Shown: positions 8,541 to 17,489 of the stretch, one piece after another
Position numbering within the stretch: position 1 is the first letter of the stretch
Layout: the number at the start of each line of letters is the position of its first letter
NCBI GenBank assembly: GCA_944324905.1
Contig: CALUYB010000003.1
Location: 62,001-126,000 of the forward strand
Source: Candidatus Gastranaerophilales bacterium
Lineage (GTDB): Bacteria; Cyanobacteriota; Vampirovibrionia; Gastranaerophilales; Gastranaerophilaceae
Length of the DNA: 64,000 nt
Reading direction: 5' to 3'
Made by a program: the position numbers and the translations under genes
Notes under the pieces: generated by a model
Seen by the model: only the letters and a program-made list of their open reading frames with translations
The model's database searches: none
Told to the model about the DNA's origin: nothing

Positions 8541-9661
8541 GCGCAATGGATATATTTAAGTTTTTGCCTGCAGGCAAGCGCGAAGCAAATGCAAACTGCA
8601 AAAAGTGCGGTTGTCCAACTTGTATGATGTTTGCAATGAAACTTTCCAAAGGTCAGGCGGAGCCTTCAAAATGCCCTTTTTTGCCTCCTGAATTAAGCAA
8701 AGAATTAGAACATAACAGTAAAATTCAGCAAAAAACCCTGACATTGGGCAATTTAAAAATCGGCGGCGAAACTGTTTTATATAGGCATGAAAAAACTTTT
8801 ATAAGTCCGACTGTGCTTGTTGTTGAGCTTGATTCAAAAAATGATGATTACAAAGATAAGCTAAAGCGAATTTTAGATTTTGAAATAGAGTGTATTGGTG
8901 AAAAATACCGCATTGACGCGGTGTACTTTAAAAATCCGCTTGAAGAAGATGTTGAAAAAATAAAACAACTAGGTATAGAGATTATTGATGATAATTTTTT
9001 ATCAAAAATGCGCAATGTTGACTATAAATCATTAACTCAGACTATCGACGAATTAACGAAAATTAGAAAAGCAGCAATTATTGATAGAGATGAAAAATTC
9101 TCTGATCCCACTTGTGTCAGATTAGCGGGTCATGATTTTTTATCTATTTGCTCAATAGCGTCAGCTTTAGTTTGTAAATATGCCAATATGTTGATTTTTG
9201 AAGAATTTGATGAAGCATTATTTGCAAGTTTAATAACACTTAGAATGAATATTTTTACTGACCCGCAAAAACCTTTGCAGGTAGAATCAAAAGTGTATGA
9301 ATTTAATAATCCTGATGAAAATGCGCTAGTGTTTTTAACTACAAATTTTGCACTGAGCTATTTTGCAGTTGCAAATGAATTATCTGCGCTTAAATGTGCC
9401 TCGTATCTTGTTATTACACCAAGTGAGGGCATGAGTGTTTTAACTGCATGGTCGGCGCAAAAAATTACGGCTGATATTGCGTCAAAAGTTGTAAATGCAA
9501 ATGAAATTTTAAATAAAGTTAAGGTAAAAAGGATTATTATCCCGGGGCTTTTATCGGATTTAAAGGATGAGCTACAACAGGCATTACCCGATTGGGAAAT
9601 TGTTGTAGGTACTACTGAAGCTTACAAATTGCCTGATTTTATCAAGAAGCTTACTGCTTAA
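8531..9661 (+). CDS. Corrinoid iron-sulfur protein large subunit-like (CO dehydrogenase/acetyl-CoA synthase gamma)
   Basis: This is the partner of the preceding gene. The N-terminus carries a [4Fe-4S] signature Cys23-x2-Cys26-x4-Cys31 (NCKKCGCPTC) and Cys48, as in AcsC/CdhE. In that family a TIM barrel and a C-terminal corrinoid-binding domain follow; here the C-terminus (VKRIIIPGLLSDLKDELQ) fits that domain. At 376 residues it is shorter than the usual 440-460. GAGG 5 nt upstream supports ATG 8531. The 10-nt overlap with the delta-like gene suggests coupled synthesis of a 1:1 complex. Confidence 0.75.
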   Translation: MSLGAMDIFKFLPAGKREANANCKKCGCPTCMMFAMKLSKGQAEPSKCPFLPPELSKELEHNSKIQQKTLTLGNLKIGGETVLYRHEKTFISPTVLVVELDSKNDDYKDKLKRILDFEIECIGEKYRIDAVYFKNPLEEDVEKIKQLGIEIIDDNFLSKMRNVDYKSLTQTIDELTKIRKAAIIDRDEKFSDPTCVRLAGHDFLSICSIASALVCKYANMLIFEEFDEALFASLITLRMNIFTDPQKPLQVESKVYEFNNPDENALVFLTTNFALSYFAVANELSALKCASYLVITPSEGMSVLTAWSAQKITADIASKVVNANEILNKVKVKRIIIPGLLSDLKDELQQALPDWEIVVGTTEAYKLPDFIKKLTA

Positions 9662-10319
9662 GCTTTTCAAACTTTTTAAAGTCTTTTTTAAGCAATTCGT
9701 ATTGAGAATTCAGCGCGTCTTCAACTTGCTTTCTAATTCTTTCGATTTCTTCATCGTCCGCGTCAGGCTTCACAAAAATCGGTTCGCCGTAGTAAGAAAT
9801 TAATAATTTGCCAAACAGTGGAAAGCGAAATTCATCCCAAGTTTTGAACTTTAAAAAACCAATTGACGGGCAATACCAGCTCATAGGCACTATTGGAATG
9901 CCTGTAATTTTGGCAATTTCTACGATACCTTTTTTTACAACCCTTTTTGGTCCTTTTGGGCCATCAACTGTTATTGCGCCAAACTCACCTTTTTTAATTC
10001 TGTCTATAAGCTCTTTTGTTGCACTTGCACCGCCTCTTGTAATTGAACCCCTTACGGTTTTTATTCCCATTGCTTCCGTTGCTCTGGCAATTATTTCGCC
10101 GTCTTTAGAGCGGCTAATCATTACGTTTGTTTTTTCCCTGTCTTTTATAGAATAAAGCGCACACTGGTGTGCATGCCAAAGTGCAAACAGGCACTGCTGT
10201 TTTGGGTAATTTATATTTTTGCACCAGTATGTAAAATGTTTTAACCAAAAAAGAAATGTAACAAGTGTTCCAAGTACTCTTATTTGCCTTTGTTCACTTT
10301 TTTTATATTCAAATCGCAT
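9651..10319 (-). CDS. DUF374/lysophospholipid acyltransferase-like protein
   Basis: This 222-residue protein resembles the DUF374 branch of the glycerolipid acyltransferase superfamily. Landmarks are an N-terminal hydrophobic stretch (LVTFLFWLKHFTYW), the acceptor motif LWHAHQ, the pair ISRSKDGE and RGSITRGGASAT, and the conserved VDGPKGPKR. The family is thought to act at the inner membrane in lipid A or phospholipid acylation; the substrate here is not determinable. It overlaps hisD by 11 nt and is the last gene of the minus-strand his cluster. Confidence 0.8.
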   Translation of the reverse strand: MRFEYKKSEQRQIRVLGTLVTFLFWLKHFTYWCKNINYPKQQCLFALWHAHQCALYSIKDREKTNVMISRSKDGEIIARATEAMGIKTVRGSITRGGASATKELIDRIKKGEFGAITVDGPKGPKRVVKKGIVEIAKITGIPIVPMSWYCPSIGFLKFKTWDEFRFPLFGKLLISYYGEPIFVKPDADDEEIERIRKQVEDALNSQYELLKKDFKKFEKLKQ

Positions 10320-11577
10320 TATTACCTCTTAAATCGCTTGCCAGTTTATGCCCCATAAGTCCTTCTTGCGCTGCCAGTTCCGATGCCAGTGCTGAAAGTT
10401 CTTGAGAATAATTTTTGCTAATCATCTGATATGTTTGAATTTTAATAAAGTCAAACACGTTTAATCCGCCAGTGTATCTCGCTGCAGAGTTTGTGGGCAG
10501 TACGTGATTTGTTCCTGAACAATAGTCCCCAAAAACTTCGGCGCAGTTACTCCCTATGAAAAGCGAGCCGTAGTTTGTAAATTTATCAGATATTTCATCT
10601 GCGCCGTTAAACATTAATTCCAGGTGTTCGGGTGCTCTTTTATTTGATATTTCAATGGCTTCTTGAATATTTTTAACAACTATTGCAACGGATTTTTCAA
10701 AAGAAACTTGTGCTATGTCTTTAGTTTCAAGTGTTTCCAATTGTTTTTTTGCTGAGTCTATAACTTTTTGTGCAAAATCTTCACTAAAGCAAATTAAGTA
10801 TCCGCGAGCATCCCTGTCATGCTCACACTGTGCTAAAATATCAGCACTCACTAACTTTGGGTCTTGATTGTCATCAGCTATAATAAGTACTTCAGATGGC
10901 CCTGCTAAAAAGTCAATCGAGCATTTACCATATACATATTTTTTTGCAAAAGTAACGTATTTGTTTCCGGGGCCTACAATCTTGTCTACGGGGTTAATTG
11001 TTTCGCTACCATAAGCAAAGGCGCTTATGGCTTGTACTCCACCAAGTTTGTATATTTTGTCTGCTCCTGATAATTTTGCCGCAACAATTGTTTGCGGTTT
11101 AATTCTTGGTGAAGTCAGGCAAATTTCTTTTACTCCTGCAACTTTAGCAGGTACTGTTGTCATAATAGCGGATGACGGCAGGGGATAATTCCCTCCGGGG
11201 ACATAGCATAGCACTTTTTCAATAGGGATAATTCTGTGTCCAAGGAGTGAATCTTGAATTTGTAAATCCAGATTTTTTATGCATTTTAGTTGTTCTTGTG
11301 CAAAATTTTTAACATTTTCTATGCATTTTTTTAGCGTGGCTACAGTCTTTTCAGATGTTAAATTAAAAGCTTCATCAATTTCTTTGTCGCTTACTAAAAA
11401 ATCACTAGCATTTGAAAAGTTTCCATCGCCAAATTGTCTGCAATATTTGATTATTGCATCATCACCGTTGTTTTTTACATCTTCTATGATTTTTGTAGCA
11501 CTTTTGAGGTTTTCTAGATCTGTTGTGTGGTAAAAATCATTGTCATTATTGAGTTCTTGAGATTTTATAATTTTCAT
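10309..11577 (-). CDS. hisD: Histidinol dehydrogenase
   Basis: HisD oxidises L-histidinol to L-histidine in two NAD-dependent steps, the end of histidine synthesis. Recognisable segments are [39 protein letters not shown], the substrate loop [14 protein letters not shown], the zinc-site region [15 protein letters not shown], and NRAPEHLEL with SGTNHVLPT. The length of 422 residues is typical. The start overlaps the stop of the hisA fusion by one base (TAATG), indicating coupled translation. Confidence 0.96.
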   Translation of the reverse strand: MKIIKSQELNNDNDFYHTTDLENLKSATKIIEDVKNNGDDAIIKYCRQFGDGNFSNASDFLVSDKEIDEAFNLTSEKTVATLKKCIENVKNFAQEQLKCIKNLDLQIQDSLLGHRIIPIEKVLCYVPGGNYPLPSSAIMTTVPAKVAGVKEICLTSPRIKPQTIVAAKLSGADKIYKLGGVQAISAFAYGSETINPVDKIVGPGNKYVTFAKKYVYGKCSIDFLAGPSEVLIIADDNQDPKLVSADILAQCEHDRDARGYLICFSEDFAQKVIDSAKKQLETLETKDIAQVSFEKSVAIVVKNIQEAIEISNKRAPEHLELMFNGADEISDKFTNYGSLFIGSNCAEVFGDYCSGTNHVLPTNSAARYTGGLNVFDFIKIQTYQMISKNYSQELSALASELAAQEGLMGHKLASDLRGNNAI

Positions 11578-12806
11578 TATTTTGTCCTTGATGAAAGGTT
11601 GTTTATTAAATCATCAAAAGTTGTGTTATGCATTGCCATAAAAACAAGTAAATGATACATTAAATCCGCTGATTCCCAGCTCAGCCCGTCGCCTTTTTCA
11701 AAATTCACACTTTCAAAAGCTTCTTCCATTATTTTTCTTTTAAGATAAAACTCATCCTTAAAAAGCTTTGTAGTGTAAGACTTTTCAGGCAATTTTTCTT
11801 TTCTGTCCAAAATCAAATCATATAATTCGTTAATGCAAAAATCCCTATCTTCAAAGCAGCTAAACCTGTCCAGATGGCAGGCATTGCCTTTTTGATTGAC
11901 TTTAAATAATATTGTGTCATTATCGCAGTCAAACCTTGCAGCAACAAGCTCTTGAGTATTCCCGCTTGTTTTGCCTTTTGTCCACAATTTATTTCTAGAG
12001 CGACTAAAATATGTTGCACGTCCTTCCTTTAGTGATTTTCTTAGGGATTCTTTATTTGAATAAGCTAGCATTAAAACCTGTTTTGTTTTAATGTCTTGTA
12101 CAATAGTTGGTACAAGGTTGTTGCATTTTTCAAAATCAATAAGCGCTTCAAAGGCATCAACAAGGTCAATTTTGCCGGTGTAAATTGACATGCCAAGCTG
12201 TGATGAGATATTCATCTTTTCAAGCTCTTTTATTTCATCAATTGTTGTAATACCGCCTGCTGCAACAATTGGTTTTTTTGTAATGTTTCTTATTGCCTTA
12301 AACGCTTCAAGATTGGTGCCCGAGAGCATTCCCTCCTTTTCAACTACAGTGTACAAAAAGCCGCTGCATAAGTCTTCAAAACGTTTAGCATATTCTTGCG
12401 TTTTTATTTGTGTGTCTTTTTGCCAGCCTTCAAGGGTAATGTTGCCGAATTTAGAGTCAATCGCTACAATTACCTTGTCTTTTGGCAGTTGTGATAAAAA
12501 TTCTTCATTTGCTGCAGTACCTATTATGATTTTTTTTGCACCAAGGGCAAGCATTTTCTTTGCTTTTGCCTTATCGCGAATTCCGCCGCCAACTCTGCAA
12601 GGGGCAATTTTGCAAATTTTTGCAATTAATTCTTCGTTATTTTTGCCTGTATTCATTGCGGCATCAAGGTCTATGACAGCTATTTCTCCAAATCTTGCGT
12701 AATATTTTGCAAGTTCTAAAACATCTTCACGCTCAAGAACTTTTTCTTTGCCTTGCTTTAGCTGTACTGCTTTTGAATCCATTAAATCTATACTAGGTAT
12801 TAGCAT
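11577..12806 (-). CDS. Trifunctional HisA-HisI-HisE fusion
   Basis: Three histidine enzymes are joined in one 409-residue chain. Residues 1 to about 235 are HisA (ProFAR isomerase, TIM barrel): MLIPSIDLMDSKAVQL, CRVGGGIRD, AAGGITTIDEI. Residues about 240-330 are HisI (PR-AMP cyclohydrolase): VLMLAYSNKESL, YFSRSRNKLWTKGKTSGN, FDCDNDTI, ACHLDRFSCF. The last 75 or so are HisE (PR-ATP pyrophosphatase), including KIMEEAFE. HisI-HisE fusions are common; adding HisA in front is not. An AAAGG Shine-Dalgarno precedes the ATG. The reactions are not in strict pathway order, since HisE and HisI act before HisA. Confidence 0.92.
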   Translation of the reverse strand: MLIPSIDLMDSKAVQLKQGKEKVLEREDVLELAKYYARFGEIAVIDLDAAMNTGKNNEELIAKICKIAPCRVGGGIRDKAKAKKMLALGAKKIIIGTAANEEFLSQLPKDKVIVAIDSKFGNITLEGWQKDTQIKTQEYAKRFEDLCSGFLYTVVEKEGMLSGTNLEAFKAIRNITKKPIVAAGGITTIDEIKELEKMNISSQLGMSIYTGKIDLVDAFEALIDFEKCNNLVPTIVQDIKTKQVLMLAYSNKESLRKSLKEGRATYFSRSRNKLWTKGKTSGNTQELVAARFDCDNDTILFKVNQKGNACHLDRFSCFEDRDFCINELYDLILDRKEKLPEKSYTTKLFKDEFYLKRKIMEEAFESVNFEKGDGLSWESADLMYHLLVFMAMHNTTFDDLINNLSSRTK

Positions 12807-12822
12807 ATTTGCCTTTCGTTGT

Positions 12823-13833
12823 TTATTTAGACATGTAGCTGTCGATTACGTTCCAATTAAAGTGTATTTCAGGTTTTTCCTGATTGTTATTTTGCATAAA
12901 ATCTGAAAATTTTGGATTGTAGTTGTCTGGTTTTTCACTGACATTTATGCTTTGCAAGCCAAATTCTCTTGCTAAAAGTTCTACCTTGATGTCATAAGGT
13001 AGTGTAAAAACTTTTATACCATACTTTAAGCCCAAAAGGCAAGCGTGAAAACGCATAGCAAAAAGGTATTCAAGGTTTGAAAATCCTGTAACAATTGCTT
13101 TTATTGAGTTATCGTTTCTAATTTCGTATTTCATATGTGGCCATTGAGATTTTAATTCTTTTTCAAATTGGTAACATAATTTTAAATCTTGAGGATTTTG
13201 AAAAGAAAATATTATTATTTTCCTGTCTGAAAAATACAGCCCAATGTATTTTACAAGTAATTTTATAAAATCAGGGTGCATTTTAGAATATTCCCTAAGT
13301 TGTATACCAACATAGCCGCGACTTTCTCGCGGTAAAATTGGAATATCCCAGGCCGGGTCTTCAACAAGTCTTGATTTAATTCTCCAATTGCCAAGCATTT
13401 TGTAGCTTTGCGAGTCCCTAACTGTTATAAAGTTACATAAAGATAGGGTAAATCTTGTAAGTCCTTGCCAAAAGCCGCCATTAATAGGCCCAATGCCTTG
13501 TGCAAATATAATTACTTTTTTAAACATCAGCTTTGCAAAAAGTATTATTAAAATGTAATATAAAAGGCTTGCATTGCTTGTTGCGTTTTGCAAAAGGCTG
13601 CCTCCGCCACTTATTAGGTAGTCACACTTAGCTATCTCTTTTATTATTTCAAATGGATTTTTGTAATATGCTGCGCTAACTTTATGTTGTTGTTTAGTTT
13701 TTGCAGGATTTGACGAAAGTGCGCTAATTTGATAACCTTGAGCTTTCAGGTGTCGCGTTAGCATGGCAAATATAACATCATCACCAAAGTTTGAAAATCC
13801 TATGTATCCCGATATAAGTACTTTTTTAGCCAT
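12823..13833 (-). CDS. csaB: Polysaccharide pyruvyl transferase family protein (CsaB-like)
   Basis: The protein fits the CsaB branch, which adds pyruvate ketals to cell-wall polysaccharide sugars used as S-layer anchors. Landmarks are the opening ISGYIGFSNFGDDVIFAML, the glycine-rich ISGGGSLLQNATS, IFAQGIGPI and RDSQSYKMLG, and the C-terminal RFHACLLGLKYG motif. The length of 336 residues is normal. It overlaps the PfkB-family gene by 8 nt and precedes the his fusion by 16 nt, so it looks co-transcribed. Whether this organism has S-layer proteins cannot be seen from the window. Confidence 0.85.
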   Translation of the reverse strand: MAKKVLISGYIGFSNFGDDVIFAMLTRHLKAQGYQISALSSNPAKTKQQHKVSAAYYKNPFEIIKEIAKCDYLISGGGSLLQNATSNASLLYYILIILFAKLMFKKVIIFAQGIGPINGGFWQGLTRFTLSLCNFITVRDSQSYKMLGNWRIKSRLVEDPAWDIPILPRESRGYVGIQLREYSKMHPDFIKLLVKYIGLYFSDRKIIIFSFQNPQDLKLCYQFEKELKSQWPHMKYEIRNDNSIKAIVTGFSNLEYLFAMRFHACLLGLKYGIKVFTLPYDIKVELLAREFGLQSINVSEKPDNYNPKFSDFMQNNNQEKPEIHFNWNVIDSYMSK

Positions 13834-14764
13834 AAATCTCGTTAAATAATTTCTCCGTTTCTATTCTTGTAGGTATTGATTTTATTGCTCCTACATCTTT
13901 TATTTGCAATATCGAAAGTGCATTTGCGTATTGCGCACACTTTATTGTATCATAACCCTTTAAAAAATAATTTAAAAATGCGCCGTTAAATGCTGATTCC
14001 CAGCCTGTTGAATCAACTATATTTACGTTTTTGTATTCTACAAAGTTGTAATTTGCCGTGTTTACAACGTGCAAGCCTTTTTTGTGTTCCCTTATAACGC
14101 TAATATTTATTGCATTGTCTGCAAGAATTTTTTGGATTTTATCGATACTTTGTGTATCGAAAAGTGCTTGCGAGTCTGATTTTGTATTTAGAAATATCGC
14201 ATCAATATATTCACTAACTTCTTCAAAGTACTCCTTCGCTTCTTCGTGCGAGCTTACTTTTGGCGAAAAATTAGGGTCATATGCTACTAAAATGTCATTG
14301 TCTTTTGCGAATTTAAAAATATCCCTTACGACTTCTCTTACACTAAGCGATAGTGATTGCACAAAGCCTGTTGCATAAACACATTTTGCATTTTTTATGT
14401 AATCAAAATTTATATCATCAATACAGAGGTTTTTTGCAGCAGTTTTTTTTCTGTAAAAGACAAATTCGCTTTTATTTTCTTTTTTGCCGACAAAGTAAAG
14501 CCCATTTTGTCCTTGACTAAGCTTAACTTGTGAAATATCAAGACCTTCTGAACCCCAAGCATCAAGCAAATACTCGCAAAAATTGTCATTTGCAACTTTT
14601 GTAATATAGCCTGCGCTTGAACCGCATCTAAGAGCTGCAATTGCAGTTCCTAAAGAATCTCCGCCATAGTATTTGTCAAAAATTTGTGCAAATTTTAGCG
14701 ATGTATTACTTGAAAGCTCCACCAAGCCTTCGCCTATTGTAATTATGTCTATGTTTTCAACCAT
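13826..14764 (-). CDS. PfkB-family carbohydrate kinase-like protein with altered catalytic motif
   Basis: The fold matches PfkB sugar kinases, closest in feel to 2-keto-3-deoxygluconate kinases: GEGLVELS at the N-terminus, GGDSLGTAIAALRCG, and AYDPNFSPK. The usual anion-hole and catalytic motif (D-T-T-G-A-G-D) reads D251-S-T-G-W-E-S257, so the catalytic Asp is Ser and the Ala-Gly pair is Trp-Glu. The surrounding FNGAF is intact, which argues against a sequencing error. The protein may be a non-catalytic sugar-binding or regulatory homologue. The ATG lies 6 nt after an extended TGTTAAAAA -10-like element. CsaB overlaps its 3' end. Confidence 0.8.
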   Translation of the reverse strand: MVENIDIITIGEGLVELSSNTSLKFAQIFDKYYGGDSLGTAIAALRCGSSAGYITKVANDNFCEYLLDAWGSEGLDISQVKLSQGQNGLYFVGKKENKSEFVFYRKKTAAKNLCIDDINFDYIKNAKCVYATGFVQSLSLSVREVVRDIFKFAKDNDILVAYDPNFSPKVSSHEEAKEYFEEVSEYIDAIFLNTKSDSQALFDTQSIDKIQKILADNAINISVIREHKKGLHVVNTANYNFVEYKNVNIVDSTGWESAFNGAFLNYFLKGYDTIKCAQYANALSILQIKDVGAIKSIPTRIETEKLFNEIYG

Positions 14765-14770
14765 ATAGCT

Positions 14771-14776
14771 TTTTTA
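14771..14776 (-). promoter_or_regulatory. -10-like hexamer TAAAAA, 6 nt before the PfkB-like gene
   Basis: On the minus strand TGT-TAAAAA is followed by 6 nt and the ATG at 14764. The hexamer matches the consensus only moderately. No Shine-Dalgarno is present. Confidence 0.4.
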
Positions 14777-14835
14777 ACATATATTGCCCGTTTGGTCAAA
14801 ATTGTTAAGCAATGGCGTAAATTTCGGATTTATGA

Positions 14836-14841
14836 TATAAA
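14836..14841 (+). promoter_or_regulatory. Extended -10 (TGATATAAA) of the SDR gene
   Basis: TATAAA preceded by TGA ends exactly 6 nt before the ATG at 14848. There is no Shine-Dalgarno, so a leaderless mRNA is predicted. Confidence 0.55.
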
Positions 14842-14847
14842 AAAATC

Positions 14848-15654
14848 ATGAACAAAAATGTTTTAGTAATTGCGGGTAGTTCTCAAATCGGGCTTGAGGC
14901 TGTTAAATTGCTTTTAAAATCAGGTTTTAATGTTTATTTAACTTCGCGCTCAACTGTTGATTTAGAACATGAAAATCTTCATAAATATAGCCTTGATGTT
15001 TGTTCAAACGATTCTTTTGATGAGCTTTTTAATAAAATTTCGTCGTTAAAATTTCGCGCCATTGTAAATAACGCAGGCTGTGTTGTTGCTACTCCTGTGG
15101 AGTTTTTAGATGAGAGTGAGCTACATCGGCAACTGGATGTTAATTTATTTGGTCTTTTAAGGGTTATAAAAAAATTCGCTCAATTGCTTGATACAGATGG
15201 CAGAATAATCAACATCAGCTCTATGGCAAGTTATGGTGTTTATCCCTTTTTATCGCCTTATTGTCTATCTAAAGCTGCGGCAGATGTTCTTTTAAGAGCT
15301 TTTTCAAACGAAACAGGCATAAAGTACGTTTCAATTCGCCCTGGGGCAATTAAGACTAAGTTCTGGACAGATAGCATTGAACAAAATCAAGCTAATTTTA
15401 AAAATTTTATGCAAAAGTATGAAAAAGTCGGACTTTACATGCTCGAAAATGCTCAAAAAAATGCTAAAGAGGCGCTTGAGCCTTATTATGTAGGTAAAGC
15501 TGTTTTTGATTCTGTCGTTAAAAATAATCCAAAAACAGTTATAAACGTTGGACTTGACGCTAAAATCTGTGCTTTTGCTTCAAAATATTTGAGCGAATCT
15601 CTGGTAAATAAGATAGTTAGGATGAGTTTAAAGTTAAAATCTAATGAAAAATAA
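14848..15654 (+). CDS. Short-chain dehydrogenase/reductase
   Basis: This is an NAD(P)-dependent SDR enzyme in the cytoplasm. The cofactor motif is atypical (AGSSQIGLEAV instead of TGxxxGxG). NNAG is intact (IVNNAGCVVATP), and the catalytic Ser and YxxxK are present (NISSMASYG and YCLSK). The motif RPGAIKTKFW after the active site is typical of classical SDRs. At 268 residues it has the normal size. It overlaps the radical SAM gene by 11 nt, so the two probably act in one pathway. Substrate unknown; a lipid or envelope substrate is only a guess. Confidence 0.88.
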   Translation: MNKNVLVIAGSSQIGLEAVKLLLKSGFNVYLTSRSTVDLEHENLHKYSLDVCSNDSFDELFNKISSLKFRAIVNNAGCVVATPVEFLDESELHRQLDVNLFGLLRVIKKFAQLLDTDGRIINISSMASYGVYPFLSPYCLSKAAADVLLRAFSNETGIKYVSIRPGAIKTKFWTDSIEQNQANFKNFMQKYEKVGLYMLENAQKNAKEALEPYYVGKAVFDSVVKNNPKTVINVGLDAKICAFASKYLSESLVNKIVRMSLKLKSNEK

Positions 15655-17050
15655 GAAAGTTTATTTAATATACCCTCCCTCGCCTGTAATGAACAGGGAG
15701 GACAGGTGTCAGCAGCCGACAGATGACTTAATAGTTATTCCGCCACTGCCACCTACTGATTTGTTGTATTTAGCTTCAATTGCCCGTCAAAATGGATTTG
15801 AACCAATTGTCCGCGATTATTCTTTTTTTGGCGAAAATTTAGAAAAACTAGAACAAGATTTGCTTGAGATTAAACCGCGCTATATTGTTGTTAATGTTGC
15901 AACTCCGACTTTAGAAAACGATTTAAGTGCGCTAAGGCTTGCAAAAGAGCTTTTTGGCGATGAGATTATTACAGTTGCCAAAGGTGCTCATTTTTCTTTT
16001 CTTGCAAAAGAAACAATGACTGAGCATGATTTTATTGATGTTGCAATGTGTTCAGAATGCGAGTTAACTTTTGCTGAATTGCTTGAGGGCAAAGAATTGC
16101 AGTCTATAAAAGGCATTTGCTACCGTTGCGATGTTGAGGTTATATTAAATCCCCCGCGGCCTTTTAATGATAATCTTGATGAATTACCTTATCCTGCGCG
16201 TGATTTAATTGATAACTCCTTGTACATAAGACCTGACAATGGCAAAACCCAAGCTGTTATAAAAGTTTCGCGCGGTTGCCCTTATCACTGTTTTTTCTGT
16301 CTTGCAACTCCTTTAAATGGTAGGATTGTTCGCAAAAGGTCCCCTGAAAATATTGTTGGAGAAATTAAAGAATGTGTTGAAAAGTATGGTATTAAAAATT
16401 TCATATTTTGGTCTGATATTTTCAATTTAGATAAAGATTGGGCACGTGATCTTTGCAATAAAATCATTGAATCAAAGCTAAAGATTACCTTTTCAACAAA
16501 TACAAGAGCTGATAGTGCAGATACTGAAACAATTAAACTAATGAAAAAAGCAGGCTGTAGACTTGTTTCTATTGGTATTGAAAGCGGTTCGCAAGAAATG
16601 CTTGATAAAATGGGTAAGAAAATCACGCTTGCGCAGGTAAGAAATACGGTAGATGCCTTTAAAAAGGCTGGTATTCAGATTTATGCGTATTATGTTGTTG
16701 GTTTACCTTGGGAAACTAAGGAAACAATTAATCAAACACTTGAATTTGCAAAATCCCTAAACACTGAATATGTGAGTTTTTACACAGCTTGTGCGTTAGT
16801 TGGGACAAGGTTTTACGAGTATGTTGAGAATAATTCTTTAGGTGAGCTAAATTATGATAAACCTTATTACTATCCCAGCGTTAAGACTCACAATTTAACA
16901 GTAGATGAGGTTTTCAAGCTGCATAAAAAACTTGTTAAAAGTTACTATTTGCGCCCACGATATATTTTAAAAATGATTTTTAACATACGTTCATTTGCGC
17001 AGTTAAAGAATTATTTCAAAGCTGGTTTTACTATCTTGTTGCGTAAATAG
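15644..17050 (+). CDS. B12-binding domain radical SAM protein
   Basis: An N-terminal Rossmann-like cobalamin-binding domain (about 1-150; YLIYPPSP and PPLPPTDLLYLASIARQ) precedes a radical SAM domain with the CxxxCxxC cluster motif SRGCPYHCFFC. A glycine-rich IGIESGSQEMLDKMGK follows. Proteins of this type carry out cobalamin- and SAM-dependent methylations or rearrangements in lipid, hopanoid, cofactor and natural product synthesis. The C-terminal 80 residues are basic and hydrophobic (LRPRYILKMIFNIRSF), as in HpnJ-like enzymes, hinting at a lipid substrate. It is coupled to the SDR gene. The exact reaction is unknown. Confidence 0.88.
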   Translation: MKNKKVYLIYPPSPVMNREDRCQQPTDDLIVIPPLPPTDLLYLASIARQNGFEPIVRDYSFFGENLEKLEQDLLEIKPRYIVVNVATPTLENDLSALRLAKELFGDEIITVAKGAHFSFLAKETMTEHDFIDVAMCSECELTFAELLEGKELQSIKGICYRCDVEVILNPPRPFNDNLDELPYPARDLIDNSLYIRPDNGKTQAVIKVSRGCPYHCFFCLATPLNGRIVRKRSPENIVGEIKECVEKYGIKNFIFWSDIFNLDKDWARDLCNKIIESKLKITFSTNTRADSADTETIKLMKKAGCRLVSIGIESGSQEMLDKMGKKITLAQVRNTVDAFKKAGIQIYAYYVVGLPWETKETINQTLEFAKSLNTEYVSFYTACALVGTRFYEYVENNSLGELNYDKPYYYPSVKTHNLTVDEVFKLHKKLVKSYYLRPRYILKMIFNIRSFAQLKNYFKAGFTILLRK

Positions 17051-17063
17051 TGAAACAAAAATC

Positions 17064-17092
17064 CTCCTTTTGAGTCTTATTTTTAAAAGGAG
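17064..17092 (+). promoter_or_regulatory. Hairpin covering the Shine-Dalgarno of the 17099 gene
   Basis: CTCCTTTT (17064-17071) is perfectly complementary to AAAAGGAG (17085-17092), with a 13-nt loop. The 3' arm contains the AAGGAG ribosome site for the ATG at 17099, so the hairpin would mask it. Confidence 0.5.
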
Positions 17093-17098
17093 AGTTTT

Positions 17099-17428
17099 AT
17101 GGATAATGTTTTAAATACGTATATTTATGAAATTAAAAAGGGTACAAAACCGCTTGCCTTGCTTACAGTATCTAATGAATGCCTTGATAGATTGCTCGAT
17201 AAAATTACAAAGAATGGGCTTGAATATGCTCTACAAAAAATAGAAAATAAATGCAATATATTTTTTGGTGAAAGTGAGTGTGTTGAGGTTGTAAAAACTT
17301 TTTTAGATAAAAATTTGTCGCAGCTTTCCGCCGATAAAGATTTTATACTGGGCATTTTACTGGGTTATAATCGCGTTCAGCAGTGTAGAAGATATTTAAA
17401 TAAGTTGAATTTACACCCAATTGGGTAG
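17099..17428 (+). CDS. DUF2023-like small protein
   Basis: This 109-residue protein resembles the DUF2023 family. It has an N-terminal YEIKKGTKPLALLTV segment, a central IFFGESECVEVV and the C-terminal DFILGILLGYNRVQQCRRY. The family function is unknown to me; members occur near flavodoxin, ferredoxin or iron-responsive genes, and a ferredoxin gene follows here. There is no signal peptide or membrane helix. An AAGGAG site 6 nt before the ATG sets the start, and this site is the 3' arm of a hairpin. Confidence 0.6.
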   Translation: MDNVLNTYIYEIKKGTKPLALLTVSNECLDRLLDKITKNGLEYALQKIENKCNIFFGESECVEVVKTFLDKNLSQLSADKDFILGILLGYNRVQQCRRYLNKLNLHPIG

Positions 17429-17489
17429 TACAATAGTTGTAAATTATATTTTAATATAACTTGTGACATTGAGTGACAAGGAGAAAAAA

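Noticed and set aside
12190-12702. 170-aa ORF opposite the hisA fusion
   Set aside because: It is entirely antisense to conserved HisA sequence and has no recognisable domain.
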